64,000 bases of DNA from Breoghania sp037026715. Its GTDB lineage: Bacteria; Pseudomonadota; Alphaproteobacteria; Rhizobiales; Stappiaceae. Positions 33,339 through 41,858 of the stretch are shown piece by piece. The stretch's first letter is position 1. Each line of letters opens with the position of its first letter. The notes under the pieces were generated by a model. It saw nothing but the letters and a program-made list of their open reading frames with translations, was not told the DNA's origin and searched no databases. The stretch is taken from contig NZ_JBANCG010000005.1 in NCBI RefSeq assembly GCF_037026715.1, positions 186,001 to 250,000 of the forward strand, given 5' to 3'. A program made the translations under genes and the position numbers.

Positions 33339-33760
33339 CGACGAACTCCTGTTGCGCGAACAATGGCGGCCACCGCGGCTGAAATGATCCGGGCGCCGAT
33401 GCCTTATGCCACGTTTTGCCGGCATCGTCGCTCGTTTCGCGGTTGTTCCGCCGCCCGGAACACCGGATGGCGGAGGCATGTTTTCCGCAAGTCTTCTTCG
33501 AAAATCACCAGGCAGGATATTGAATTCGATCGCTTTCCTGCCGACGCCAAGCGGTGTCGACGCCCGCGCGTCGGTTCAGCGGAGCCGGCCTGCGGGAACG
33601 GATCGCCACTCTTTGGCGTTTGTTCTTCAAAGGAGGCGCGCTTTCGGCAAAAACCTGACGCTTTTGTGTGACCGCGGTCACGGCGTCCCGGTTTCCGCTG
33701 GAGCATGATGATCTCCAATGAGGCCGAAAATCGGCCACGCGACATGCAGGGAACATCGTC
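33339..33760. other. Spacer between DUF192 and the small membrane protein gene
   Basis: 422 bases with divergent promoters and no credible gene. Several frames are open on both strands but none has recognisable content. A 14-bp palindrome, GTGACCGCGGTCAC, is at 33668-33681. Confidence 0.5.
33668..33681. promoter_or_regulatory. Candidate operator palindrome
   Basis: GTGACCGCGGTCAC is a perfect 14-bp palindrome 80 bases before the small membrane protein gene at 33761. It follows a TTTTGT stretch. No regulator is adjacent; the binding protein is unknown. Confidence 0.35.
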
Positions 33761-34117
33761 ATGGCCTATTACATGGAAAACGACAGCTTACCGACCTCGC
33801 TGCCCTTCAACCTCCGCCCGCGCGAGATGACGGTCGCAGCGATCGCCTCGCTTTTCATCTTCTTCCTCGCATTCTTCGGCGTGAGCTTCGCGACCGCAGG
33901 CTCCAGCGCCGTCGCCACCGGACCGGTCAAGAGCGACCGCCAGGCCATCGGCTACGAGAATGCCTGCGCCGGTCAGGCCTGGGGCAACTGGAGCGAGGAT
34001 TGCCTGAAGGCGCTGTCGAAGAAGCAGAATCTGAATCTGGCGCCGAGCCGCACCGTCGAATTCCGCGACGCCGACCAACAGCTTTCCGTCCTGACCCGCA
34101 CGCCGCGCAGGTCCTGA
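33761..34117 (+). CDS. Small single-pass membrane protein, unknown function
   Basis: 118 residues not recognised as a named family. An N-terminal polar stretch (1-23) is followed by one strong membrane helix (about 24-46, TVAAIASLFIFFLAFFGVSF). The remaining 70 residues should be periplasmic and contain two cysteines, Cys69 and Cys81, in ENACAGQAWGNWSEDCLKAL, which could form a disulfide; two tryptophans lie between them. The C-terminus is basic (TRTPRRS). The codon use is ordinary for the window. It converges with gyrA across a strong hairpin. Confidence is from the coherent helix and Cys pair, not from homology. Confidence 0.65.
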   Translation: MAYYMENDSLPTSLPFNLRPREMTVAAIASLFIFFLAFFGVSFATAGSSAVATGPVKSDRQAIGYENACAGQAWGNWSEDCLKALSKKQNLNLAPSRTVEFRDADQQLSVLTRTPRRS

Positions 34118-34158
34118 CCGCACGTTCCTGACGCTCTTTCCCCGCGGAGCGAAACGAA

Positions 34159-34192
34159 ACAGGGCCGCCTGGCTTTTCCGGGCGGCCCTGTC
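34159..34192. terminator. Bidirectional hairpin between small protein gene and gyrA
   Basis: ACAGGGCCGCC pairs with GGCGGCCCTGT around a TGGCTTTTCC-type loop. On the minus strand it is followed by TTCGTTTC, so it resembles an intrinsic terminator for gyrA. On the plus strand the tail is CGTGTTTC, weaker. Confidence 0.65.
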
Positions 34193-34261
34193 GTGTTTCA
34201 AGGAGGGGTATTCGGGTTCACGAGGCCGCGGTGCCGCCCCGTGTCACATCCGGCCCCAAGC

Positions 34262-37102
34262 TCAGGCTTCTGGCTCTCCGCCGGCATCGCCTTCAGTCGC
34301 GCCATCGGAACCGGCATCCCCATCGGGACCGGCATCGAGCGGACCGTCCGGCCCCTCGCCGTCCTCGTCGAGATCGTCCTCGCCGTTTTCGCCGTTCACG
34401 TCCTCCGAGATCCGCTCCACCGCCACGACATGCTCGTCCTTGGCGGTGTGGAACACGGTGACGCCCTGGGTGGAACGACCGGCGACACGGATGCCGTCAA
34501 CCGGGCAGCGGATCAACTGGCCGCCGTCGGTCACCAGCATGATCTGGTCGGTTTCCTCGACCGGGAACGAAGCCACCAGGCTGCCGTTGCGCTCGTTGAC
34601 GGTCATGGCCGCGATGCCCTTGCCGCCGCGCCCGGTGATCCGGTACTCGAATGACGAGGTCCGCTTGCCGAAGCCGTTTTCGGAGATGGTGAGGATGTGC
34701 TGCTCGATCGCGCTCATCTCCACGTAGCGGCTTTCGGAAAGCTCGCCGCCGGAGGTGGCCGCCTCGTCGCCATCGCCCTCGCCTTCCAGCGTCACGTCCT
34801 CTGTCTCGCCGCGCATCAGACGGCGGCGCTTGAGATATTCGGCACGCTCGTCCGAGGTCGCCTCGAAGTGGTTGACGATGCACATGGAGATGACGCGGTC
34901 GCCGTCGGCCAGCGAGATGCCGCGCACGCCCGTCGAGGCCCGGCTCTGGAAGACGCGCACGGCGGTCACGGGGAAGCGGATCGCCTGGCCGAGCGCCGTC
35001 GTCATCAGGACGTCGTCGCTCTCGCGGCACGTCTCGACATTGATGATCGAGCCGTCCTCTTCCTCCAGCTTCATGGCGATCTTGCCGTTGCGGTTCACCT
35101 GGGTGAAATCCGACAGCTTGTTGCGCCGGACCGATCCCTTGGAGGTGGCGAACATCACGTCGAGCTCGCCCCAGGTGTCTTCATCCTCGGGCAAGGGCAT
35201 GATCGTGTTGATGAATTCGCCCGGCTGCAACGGCAGCATGTTGACCAGCGCCTTGCCGCGCGAGGTCGGCCCGCCGAGCGGCAGGCGCCAGACCTTCATC
35301 TTGTAGACGATGCCGCGCGAGGAGAAGAACAGCACCGGCGTGTGCGTGTTGACGACGAAGAGGCGGGTGACGAAATCCTCCTCCTTCATCGCCATGCCGG
35401 AGCGGCCCTTGCCGCCGCGCCGCTGGGCGCGGTAGGTCGACAGCGGCACGCGCTTGATGTAGCCGGCGTGGGAGACGGTCACGACCATCTCTTCGCGCGC
35501 GATCAGGTCCTCGTCGTCGAAGTCCGCGCCGCCCTCGAGCAGCTCGGTGCGCCGCGGCGTGGCGAATTCCTCGCGAACCGCGATCAGCTCATCCTTGATG
35601 ATGGAGAAGATGCGCGGGCGCGAGCGCAGGATATCCAGATAGTCGGAGATCTGCTCGCCCAACTTCGTCAGTTCGTCGCCGATCTCGTCGCGGCCCAGAG
35701 CCGTCAGGCGCTGCAGACGCAGATCGAGGATCGCACGCGCCTGTTCTTCCGACAGCTTGTAGGTGCCGGCTTCCGACACCTTGTGGCGCGGATCGTCGAT
35801 CAGTTCCACGAGCGCTGCCACATCCGTTGCCGGCCAGTCGCGCTCCATCAACTGCTCGCGCGCCGTCGCCGGGTCCGGCGCATGGCGGATGAGCTTGATC
35901 ACCTCGTCGATATTGGCGACCGCGATGGCGAGACCGACCAGCACATGGGCGCGGTCGCGGGCCTTGCCCAGCAGGAACTTGGTCCGCCGGCTGACGACTT
36001 CCTCGCGGAAATCGATGAAGGCGCGCAGGAAGTCCATCAGGCCGAGCTGTTCCGGCCGGCCGCCGTTCAGCGCCACCATGTTGCAGCCGAAGCTCTGCTG
36101 CAAAGGCGAGAAGCGGTAGAGCTGGTTCAGGATCACGTCGGCGACCGCATCGCGCTTCAACTCGATGACGACGCGCATGCCCGAACGGTCGGACTCGTCA
36201 CGAATGTCCGAAATCCCCTCGATCCGCTTGTCGCGAACAAGCTCGGCGATCTTCTCGATCATCGTCGCCTTGTTCACCTGATACGGGATCTCGTGGATGA
36301 TCAGCGCCTCGCGGCCCGAGCGCACCTCTTCGGTCGTCACCCGCCCGCGCATCAGCACCGAGCCGCGGCCCGTCTCGTAAGCGGACCGGATGCCCGCCTT
36401 GCCGATGACGAGGCCGGCGGTCGGGAAATCCGGGCCCGGAACGATCTCCATCACCTCGTCGAGCGTGGCGTCGGGCTTGTCGATCATCAGGATCGAGGCG
36501 TCGATGACTTCGCCGAGATTGTGCGGCGGAATGTTCGTCGCCATGCCGACGGCGATGCCGCCGGCGCCGTTGACCAGAAGGTTCGGGAAACGCGCGGGAA
36601 CAACCGACGGCTCGCTTTCGGAGTTGTCGTAGTTGTCCTGGAAGTCGACCGTGTCCTTGTCCAGATCGTCGAGCAGCGTGTGCGCGACCTTCTGCAACCG
36701 GCACTCGGTGTATCGCATGGCGGCGGCGGGATCGCCGTCGACGGAACCGAAATTGCCCTGCCCGTCGATCAGCGGCAGGCGCATGGAGAAGTCCTGCGCC
36801 ATGCGCACCAGCGCGTCGTAGATCGCGCTGTCGCCGTGCGGGTGGTATTTACCCATGACGTCGCCGACCACGCGGGCCGACTTGCGGTACGGCTTGTTCC
36901 AGTCGTAGCCGTTTTCGGACATCGAGAAGAGGATGCGCCGGTGCACGGGCTTGAGGCCGTCGCGAACGTCGGGGAGCGCGCGCGACACGATCACGCTCAT
37001 CGCGTAATCGAGGTAGCTGCGCTTCATCTCCTCGGTAATCGAGACGGGCCGAATGTCCGACGGCAACCCGCCGGATGACGTCGTATTGTCCTGGTCTGCC
37101 AA
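34262..37102 (-). CDS. gyrA: DNA gyrase subunit A
   Basis: The breakage-reunion subunit of DNA gyrase, 946 aa. The catalytic tyrosine is Tyr131 (AAAMRYTECRL). The quinolone pocket reads YHPHGDSAIYDAL with Ser92 and Asp96, equivalent to E. coli Ser83 and Asp87, so the usual resistance substitutions are absent. The GyrA box is QRRGGKG in YRAQRRGGKGRSGM. The C-terminal beta-pinwheel contains repeated YxRxG-like segments such as GYIKRVPL and GQAIRFPVTAVRV. The protein ends in an acidic tail (about residues 895-946) rich in Asp, Glu and Gly, longer than in E. coli. A promoter-like CTATAA lies at 37136-37141. It is divergent from marC. Confidence 0.97.
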   Translation of the reverse strand: MADQDNTTSSGGLPSDIRPVSITEEMKRSYLDYAMSVIVSRALPDVRDGLKPVHRRILFSMSENGYDWNKPYRKSARVVGDVMGKYHPHGDSAIYDALVRMAQDFSMRLPLIDGQGNFGSVDGDPAAAMRYTECRLQKVAHTLLDDLDKDTVDFQDNYDNSESEPSVVPARFPNLLVNGAGGIAVGMATNIPPHNLGEVIDASILMIDKPDATLDEVMEIVPGPDFPTAGLVIGKAGIRSAYETGRGSVLMRGRVTTEEVRSGREALIIHEIPYQVNKATMIEKIAELVRDKRIEGISDIRDESDRSGMRVVIELKRDAVADVILNQLYRFSPLQQSFGCNMVALNGGRPEQLGLMDFLRAFIDFREEVVSRRTKFLLGKARDRAHVLVGLAIAVANIDEVIKLIRHAPDPATAREQLMERDWPATDVAALVELIDDPRHKVSEAGTYKLSEEQARAILDLRLQRLTALGRDEIGDELTKLGEQISDYLDILRSRPRIFSIIKDELIAVREEFATPRRTELLEGGADFDDEDLIAREEMVVTVSHAGYIKRVPLSTYRAQRRGGKGRSGMAMKEEDFVTRLFVVNTHTPVLFFSSRGIVYKMKVWRLPLGGPTSRGKALVNMLPLQPGEFINTIMPLPEDEDTWGELDVMFATSKGSVRRNKLSDFTQVNRNGKIAMKLEEEDGSIINVETCRESDDVLMTTALGQAIRFPVTAVRVFQSRASTGVRGISLADGDRVISMCIVNHFEATSDERAEYLKRRRLMRGETEDVTLEGEGDGDEAATSGGELSESRYVEMSAIEQHILTISENGFGKRTSSFEYRITGRGGKGIAAMTVNERNGSLVASFPVEETDQIMLVTDGGQLIRCPVDGIRVAGRSTQGVTVFHTAKDEHVVAVERISEDVNGENGEDDLDEDGEGPDGPLDAGPDGDAGSDGATEGDAGGEPEA

Positions 37103-37135
37103 GAAAATTCTCGTCGGTTGGAACGGATTCTCACC

Positions 37136-37163
37136 TTATAGCCGATTCCGCCCTGCACACCAA
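37136..37163 (-). promoter_or_regulatory. Candidate gyrA promoter
   Basis: On the minus strand TTGGTG (37163-37158) and CTATAA (37141-37136) are separated by 16 bases, about 35 bases before the gyrA ATG. The hexamers fit a sigma-70-like promoter. Confidence 0.45.
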
Positions 37164-37319
37164 ATGTACAGACTGCAAATTTGCCGCAATTTCTCTTTTT
37201 ATTTCAGATTGTTATCCGAGGTCCGCCAAGCTACGCACAACATTGTGGTGGCAAAGCGCCGGTGGCCCCGCGCCGGCGGGCCTGCTATGGAACGAAATCG
37301 CTCGTTACGGGAACCCCGA

Positions 37320-37961
37320 ATGCTTGCCGACTATCTGATCAATGCGTTTGCCACGCTGTTCGTGACGGTGGACCCGATCGGCCTTGCGCCGATGTTTCTG
37401 GCGGTCACCACCGGCACGTCCGGCGTTGTCCGGCGGTCGATCGCCGTGCGCTCGGTGGCCATTGCGGCGGTGCTGTTGATGATCTTCCTGTTCGGCGGCA
37501 AGACGCTGCTGCACGTCCTCGGCATTTCGGTTCCCGCCTTCCAGGTTTCCGGCGGGCTTCTGCTGTTCTACATCGCCTTCGAGATGATCTTCGCCCAGCG
37601 CCAGAAACGCAAGAGCGAGACCGCCGACAAGCTCGCCCATACCGACGACGACAGCAGCGACCAGTCGCACGATGTCGCCGTCTTTCCGCTGGCGATCCCG
37701 CTGATCGCGGGGCCCGCCTCCATTTCGGCGGTGATCCTTCTGGCGTCCCAGGCAAGCGACGGCATCGAGCTGACGGGCCTGATCGTGGTCACGCTCGCCA
37801 TCGTCGGCTCGTGCTTCGCGATCTTCCTCGCCGCCGATCGCATCGAGCGGCTGATGGGCGCAACCGTGCAGCTAGTTCTGACGCGGTTGCTTGGCGTGCT
37901 GCTGGCGGCATTGAGCGTGCAGTTCGTGGCAGACGGCGCACGGGCGTTCTTTGTGGGCTAG
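37320..37961 (+). CDS. MarC family membrane protein (second of two)
   Basis: 213 residues with six hydrophobic helices. The signature starts MLADYLINAFATLFVTVDPIG, with the DPIG form of the first-helix NP motif, and continues FQVSGGLLLFYIAFEMIFAQR and VFPLAIPLIAGPASISAVIL. The cytoplasmic loop between helices three and four is acidic and polar (HTDDDSSDQSHD). The start at 37320 has GGGAA upstream; an in-frame ATG at 37287 would add 11 residues. It differs clearly from the MarC at 8182-8835. Transport substrate is not established for this family. Confidence 0.88.
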   Translation: MLADYLINAFATLFVTVDPIGLAPMFLAVTTGTSGVVRRSIAVRSVAIAAVLLMIFLFGGKTLLHVLGISVPAFQVSGGLLLFYIAFEMIFAQRQKRKSETADKLAHTDDDSSDQSHDVAVFPLAIPLIAGPASISAVILLASQASDGIELTGLIVVTLAIVGSCFAIFLAADRIERLMGATVQLVLTRLLGVLLAALSVQFVADGARAFFVG

Positions 37962-38004
37962 AGCCTGCTCGCCCGCGGGCGGATGGAATCCGAGGGCCAA
38001 CACC

Positions 38005-38043
38005 GTGCACCCCTCTCCCCGCTTGTGGGGGAGAGGGGTGCAC
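38005..38043. terminator. Long GC hairpin after marC
   Basis: GTGCACCCCTCTCCCC pairs perfectly with GGGGAGAGGGGTGCAC over a 7-base loop, 44 bases after the marC stop. There is no T-run. It belongs to a degenerate C-family stretch running to about 38120 (ATCCAGCC ... CTGGATTGCCCG). It may stop transcription or simply be repeat remains. Confidence 0.5.
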
Positions 38044-38270
38044 GCGGCGAAGTCCGGGGGATCCAGCCCCTTCCGAGAATGCCAAACCCGCTGGATTGCC
38101 CGCGCTTCGCCGGGCAACGACGGTTGCGGGAATGGAGACGCGAGGGAACGCATCGAAGAACTCGCGCCCGGGGCCCATCCTTCGAGACGCCTGCCAAGGC
38201 AGGCTCCTCAGGATGACGTTATCGTGTTGTGTATTTCTCTAAAACATCAACAAACACAACGTCATCCTGA

Positions 38271-38491
38271 GAGGCTGGCCCGAAAATGGTAACCGGTTCT
38301 TCGCCTCGGATTCTATGCGCCTTCATACCCCTCCATCGTCATCACCCGGTGAAGTCCGGGTGATCCAGCGCGCGCCCTAAATGCTGCGCCTGGAGGTGGA
38401 TTGCCCGGACTTCGCCGGGCAATGACGGCGGTGGGGCACGAGGGGGAATAACCGAAAGCGCATAGCCTGATACCATTTCCGGGCAGGGCTC
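38271..38491. repeat. B-family element B2 inside A4
   Basis: Left end GGCCCGAAAATGGTAACCGG; right end CTGATACCATTTCCGGGCAG. These pair imperfectly. The junctions with the inner A hairpins fall at CATCCTGA on the left and TCAGGATG on the right, as in B1. Confidence 0.8.
38328..38437. repeat. C-family palindrome inside B2
   Basis: Left arm ATCACCCGGTGAAGTCCGGG, continuing to TGAT; right arm ATTGCCCGGACTTCGCCGGG, continuing to CAAT. Each arm is a hairpin, and the loops are complementary (GAAGTCC with GGACTTC). Confidence 0.8.
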
Positions 38492-38621
38492 TCAGGATGA
38501 CGTTATTGTGCTGTGTATTTCTCTAAACCATCAACAAACACAACGTCATCCTGAGGAGACCGCAAAGCGGTCGTCTCGAAGGATGGGCCACAAACCGGGC
38601 CCCCGCAACAAACCCGCCCCC

Positions 38622-41600
38622 CTACTCCCGCATCGGCTTGCCGTCGTCCCTCAGCACCACGTAGATCGCCGGGATCACCAGCACCGTCAGCAGCGTGGAG
38701 GACGCCAGACCGAACAGCAGCGAGATCGCGAGGCCCTGGAAGATCGGATCGGCCAGGATCACCGCCGCTCCGATCATGGCGGCAAGCGCCGTCAGCAGGA
38801 TCGGCTTGAAGCGGATCGAGCCCGCCTCCAGCAGCACGTCCTTCAGCGCCCGGTCCCCGGTCTTGGCGTGGCGGATGAAATCAACGAGCAGGATGGAGTT
38901 GCGCACGATGATGCCGGCGAGCGCGATGAAGCCGATCATGGAGGTCGCGGTGAAGGGTGCGTGGAACATCCAGTGTCCCAGCATGATGCCGATCAGCGTC
39001 AGCGGCACCGGCGTCAGGATGACCAGCGGCAGCTTGAACGAGCCGAACTGGCCGACGACGAGGAAGTAGATCCCCAGAAGCGCCACCATGAAGGCCGCCC
39101 CCATGTCGCGGAAGGTCACCCAGGTCACTTCCCATTCGCCGTCCCACAGCATGGCGACATTGGCATCCGACACCGGCTGGCCGTGCAGGATCACCTCCGG
39201 CTTGGGCAGATTGCCCCAGTCGGTCTCGTCGATCTTCTTCTGCACCGCCAGCATGCCGTAGATCGGCGCCTCGTACTCGCCGGCGAGATCCGCCTGCACC
39301 ATCTCCACCGACCGCAGGTTGTGACGGTAGATGAGATACGATGCCTTCTCCCGCTCGATCTTCAGCACATCGCCCAGCTCCACCACGCCGCGCGCACCGG
39401 GAAGCGCGTTGGCCGGCACCGGCGTCGCCAGCAAGCGCTCCGACAGGGTGCGCTCGCTCTTGGGCAGGGCGATGGTGATTTCCACCGGCCGCCTGCCCTC
39501 GCCGCGGTGCGAATAGCCGACCGTGGTCGCGCCCAGCAACGACTGGATGGCGTTGGTGACGTCGCTTTCCGAGACCCCGTGATATTCAAGGTTCTCCTGA
39601 TCGATGGCGAACCGCAGCCGTTCCGTCGGCTGGCCGTGCGAATTGTCGACATCGACGATGAACGGCACCGACTTGAAGATCTCCTCCAGCTTGTCGGCGA
39701 CCGCGCGGCGCGTCTTCGGGTCGGGCCCGTAGACCTCGGCCAGCAGCGTGGAGAGAACCGGCGGCCCCGGCGGCACCTCCACGACCTTGATCGACGTGCC
39801 GTCCGGCACGCTCAAGGCCTTCAGCCGCTCGCGGATTTCCAGCGCGATCGGGTGGCTTTCGCGGCTTCGTTCGCCCTTGGGCAGAAGGTTCACCTGCAGA
39901 TCGCCGAGTTCCTGCGATTCGCGCAGGAAATAATGGCGCACCAGCCCGTTGAAGTTGAAGGGTGCGGCCGTGCCGGCATGGCTCTGGATGGAGGTGATCT
40001 CCGGGATATCCATCAGCAGCGAGGCGGCGCGCTCCAGCGTGCGGTCGGTCTCCTCCAGCGAGGTGCCCTCCGGCAGATCGAGCATCACCTGCATTTCCGA
40101 CTTGTTGTCGAAGGGCAGCAGCTTGACCGTCACGTCCTTGGTGTAGAATAGCACCATGGAGCCGAGCGTGGCCGCCCCGACGAGCAGCAGAAACACCCAG
40201 GCATGGCTCTTGGAGGCAAGCACGGGCCGCGCCGCGATCCGGTATATCCGCCCGAGCAGACCGCCCGCATGCGACGCATCGCCCGGCGTTTCCGGCGCGT
40301 GGTGCACCGGCGCGCGGCCCGCAAGGCGCAGCATCAGCCAGGGCGTGACCACCACCGCCACAAAGAACGAGAACAGCATCGCGGCCGAGGCATTCGCCGG
40401 GATCGGGCTCATGTAGGGGCCCATCATGCCGGACACGAACATCATCGGCAGGAGGGCCGCGACCACCGTCAGCGTGGCGATGATGGTCGGGTTGCCGACC
40501 TCCGCCACCGCCTCGATGGCGGCTTGGCTTCGCGTGCGCCCGTCCTTCATCGCCCAGTGGCGCGAAATGTTCTCGATCACCACGATGGCATCGTCGACCA
40601 GAATGCCGATGGAGAAGATCAGCGCGAACAGCGACACGCGGTTGATCGTGTAGCCCATCATCTGGGCGGCAAACAGCGTCAGCAGGATCGTCGTGGGGAT
40701 GACGATCGCCACCACCAGCCCCTCGCGCCAGCCAATCGCGATGCCGACCAGCAGCACGATCGACAGCGTCGCCAGCCCCAGGTGGAACAACAGCTCGTTG
40801 GCCTTCTCGTTCGCCGTGTCGCCATAGTCGCGGGTGATCGCGACGTCGATGGTATCGGGAATGAGCCGACCTTTAAGGTCCTCGATGTGATGGAGGATCT
40901 CCTCCGCGATGACCACCGCATTGGCGCCCGGCCGCTTGGCGACCGCGACTTCCACCGCCGGCAGGCGCGTCACCTCACCCTTTTCGGTTCCCGCCTGCTG
41001 ACGTTCGATGTTCCAGACGCGCGATTCGTCCTGCGACGGCCCGACGACCACGCGCGCCACGTCTCGCACATAGACCGGCCGCCCGTCGCGCGTGGTGAGA
41101 AGCAGCAGGCCGATATCGGGCACGCCCTCGAGCGTCTGTCCGGCGGCAACCGGCACCGAGCGGCCGTTTTCGCGCACGTAGCCCGCCATGAAGGAGCGGT
41201 TCGCCGCCTGAACCTTGCCGACAAGCTGGTCGAGCGTCACGCCGTAGAGCGACAGCTTTTCCGGGTCCGGCTCCACGCGGATCTGGTTCGCCGCCCCGCC
41301 TACCACGTAGGTGAGGCCGACATTGTCGAGCCGCGACAGCTCGATGCGCAATTCGTCGGCGAGATCGTAGAGCTCGTTGGCGCGCCAGCGGTCGGCGGCC
41401 TCGGGCTTCGGCGTCAGCGTGGCGACGACGATGGCGACGTCGTTGATGCCGCGCCCCACCACCAGCGGTTCCGGAATCCCGGTCGGGATGCGGTCCATGT
41501 TGGCGCGGATCTTTTCGTGAACCCTCAGGATCGCGTCATCCGCGTTGGTGCCCACATAGAAGCGCGCGGTGACCATGACATGGTCGTCGACGGTCTGGCT

Positions 41601-41858
41601 GTAGACGTGTTCCACCCCGTCGATGGCCTTGACGATGGTCTCCAGCGGCTCGGTGACGAGCTTGACCGCATCCGGCGCCTTCAGCCCGTCCGCCTGCACG
41701 ATGATATCGACCATCGGCACGGAGATCTGCGGCTCCTCCTCGCGCGGCAGCGTCACGAGCGAGATCGCACCCAGCACCAGCGCGGCAAACAGCAGCAGCG
41801 GCGTCAGCGGGGAACCGATGAATCCGCGGGTCAGGTTTCCCGAAAGCCCGAGCTTCAT
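38622..41858 (-). CDS. RND efflux transporter permease (AcrB/HAE family)
   Basis: A 1078-residue inner-membrane pump of the resistance-nodulation-division type. It shows the twelve-helix plan with two large periplasmic loops. The N-terminus (LPREEEPQISVPMVDI) is the HAE-type beta-strand after TM1. The proton-relay aspartates sit in TM4: FSIGILVDDAIVVIENISRH. The TM10-11 region carries GIIVRNSILLVDFI. A second-half segment GMMGPYMSPIPANASAAM marks the central region. Its adaptor gene overlaps the start by four bases (ATGA). No TolC-type channel gene is nearby. Substrates cannot be predicted; metal-type (CzcA) signatures are not obvious, so drugs or amphiphiles are more likely. Confidence 0.93.
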   Translation of the reverse strand: MKLGLSGNLTRGFIGSPLTPLLLFAALVLGAISLVTLPREEEPQISVPMVDIIVQADGLKAPDAVKLVTEPLETIVKAIDGVEHVYSQTVDDHVMVTARFYVGTNADDAILRVHEKIRANMDRIPTGIPEPLVVGRGINDVAIVVATLTPKPEAADRWRANELYDLADELRIELSRLDNVGLTYVVGGAANQIRVEPDPEKLSLYGVTLDQLVGKVQAANRSFMAGYVRENGRSVPVAAGQTLEGVPDIGLLLLTTRDGRPVYVRDVARVVVGPSQDESRVWNIERQQAGTEKGEVTRLPAVEVAVAKRPGANAVVIAEEILHHIEDLKGRLIPDTIDVAITRDYGDTANEKANELLFHLGLATLSIVLLVGIAIGWREGLVVAIVIPTTILLTLFAAQMMGYTINRVSLFALIFSIGILVDDAIVVIENISRHWAMKDGRTRSQAAIEAVAEVGNPTIIATLTVVAALLPMMFVSGMMGPYMSPIPANASAAMLFSFFVAVVVTPWLMLRLAGRAPVHHAPETPGDASHAGGLLGRIYRIAARPVLASKSHAWVFLLLVGAATLGSMVLFYTKDVTVKLLPFDNKSEMQVMLDLPEGTSLEETDRTLERAASLLMDIPEITSIQSHAGTAAPFNFNGLVRHYFLRESQELGDLQVNLLPKGERSRESHPIALEIRERLKALSVPDGTSIKVVEVPPGPPVLSTLLAEVYGPDPKTRRAVADKLEEIFKSVPFIVDVDNSHGQPTERLRFAIDQENLEYHGVSESDVTNAIQSLLGATTVGYSHRGEGRRPVEITIALPKSERTLSERLLATPVPANALPGARGVVELGDVLKIEREKASYLIYRHNLRSVEMVQADLAGEYEAPIYGMLAVQKKIDETDWGNLPKPEVILHGQPVSDANVAMLWDGEWEVTWVTFRDMGAAFMVALLGIYFLVVGQFGSFKLPLVILTPVPLTLIGIMLGHWMFHAPFTATSMIGFIALAGIIVRNSILLVDFIRHAKTGDRALKDVLLEAGSIRFKPILLTALAAMIGAAVILADPIFQGLAISLLFGLASSTLLTVLVIPAIYVVLRDDGKPMRE

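Larger units (their letters stand above)
38172..38589. repeat. Composite A4/B2/C nested repeat
   Basis: The same composite plan as 18261-18687: A outer arm, left side hairpin GCCTGCC-AA-GGCAGGC, inner hairpin copy one, B element (38271-38491) with a C element inside (38328-38437), inner hairpin copy two, right side hairpin GACCGC-AAA-GCGGTC, A outer arm. The two inner-hairpin copies (about 62 bases each) are almost identical, differing at about three positions. It lies between convergent marC and the RND gene. Confidence 0.9.

Noticed and set aside
34262..37102. Quinolone-resistance mutation in gyrA
   Set aside because: Ser92 and Asp96, at the usual resistance positions, have the susceptible-type residues.
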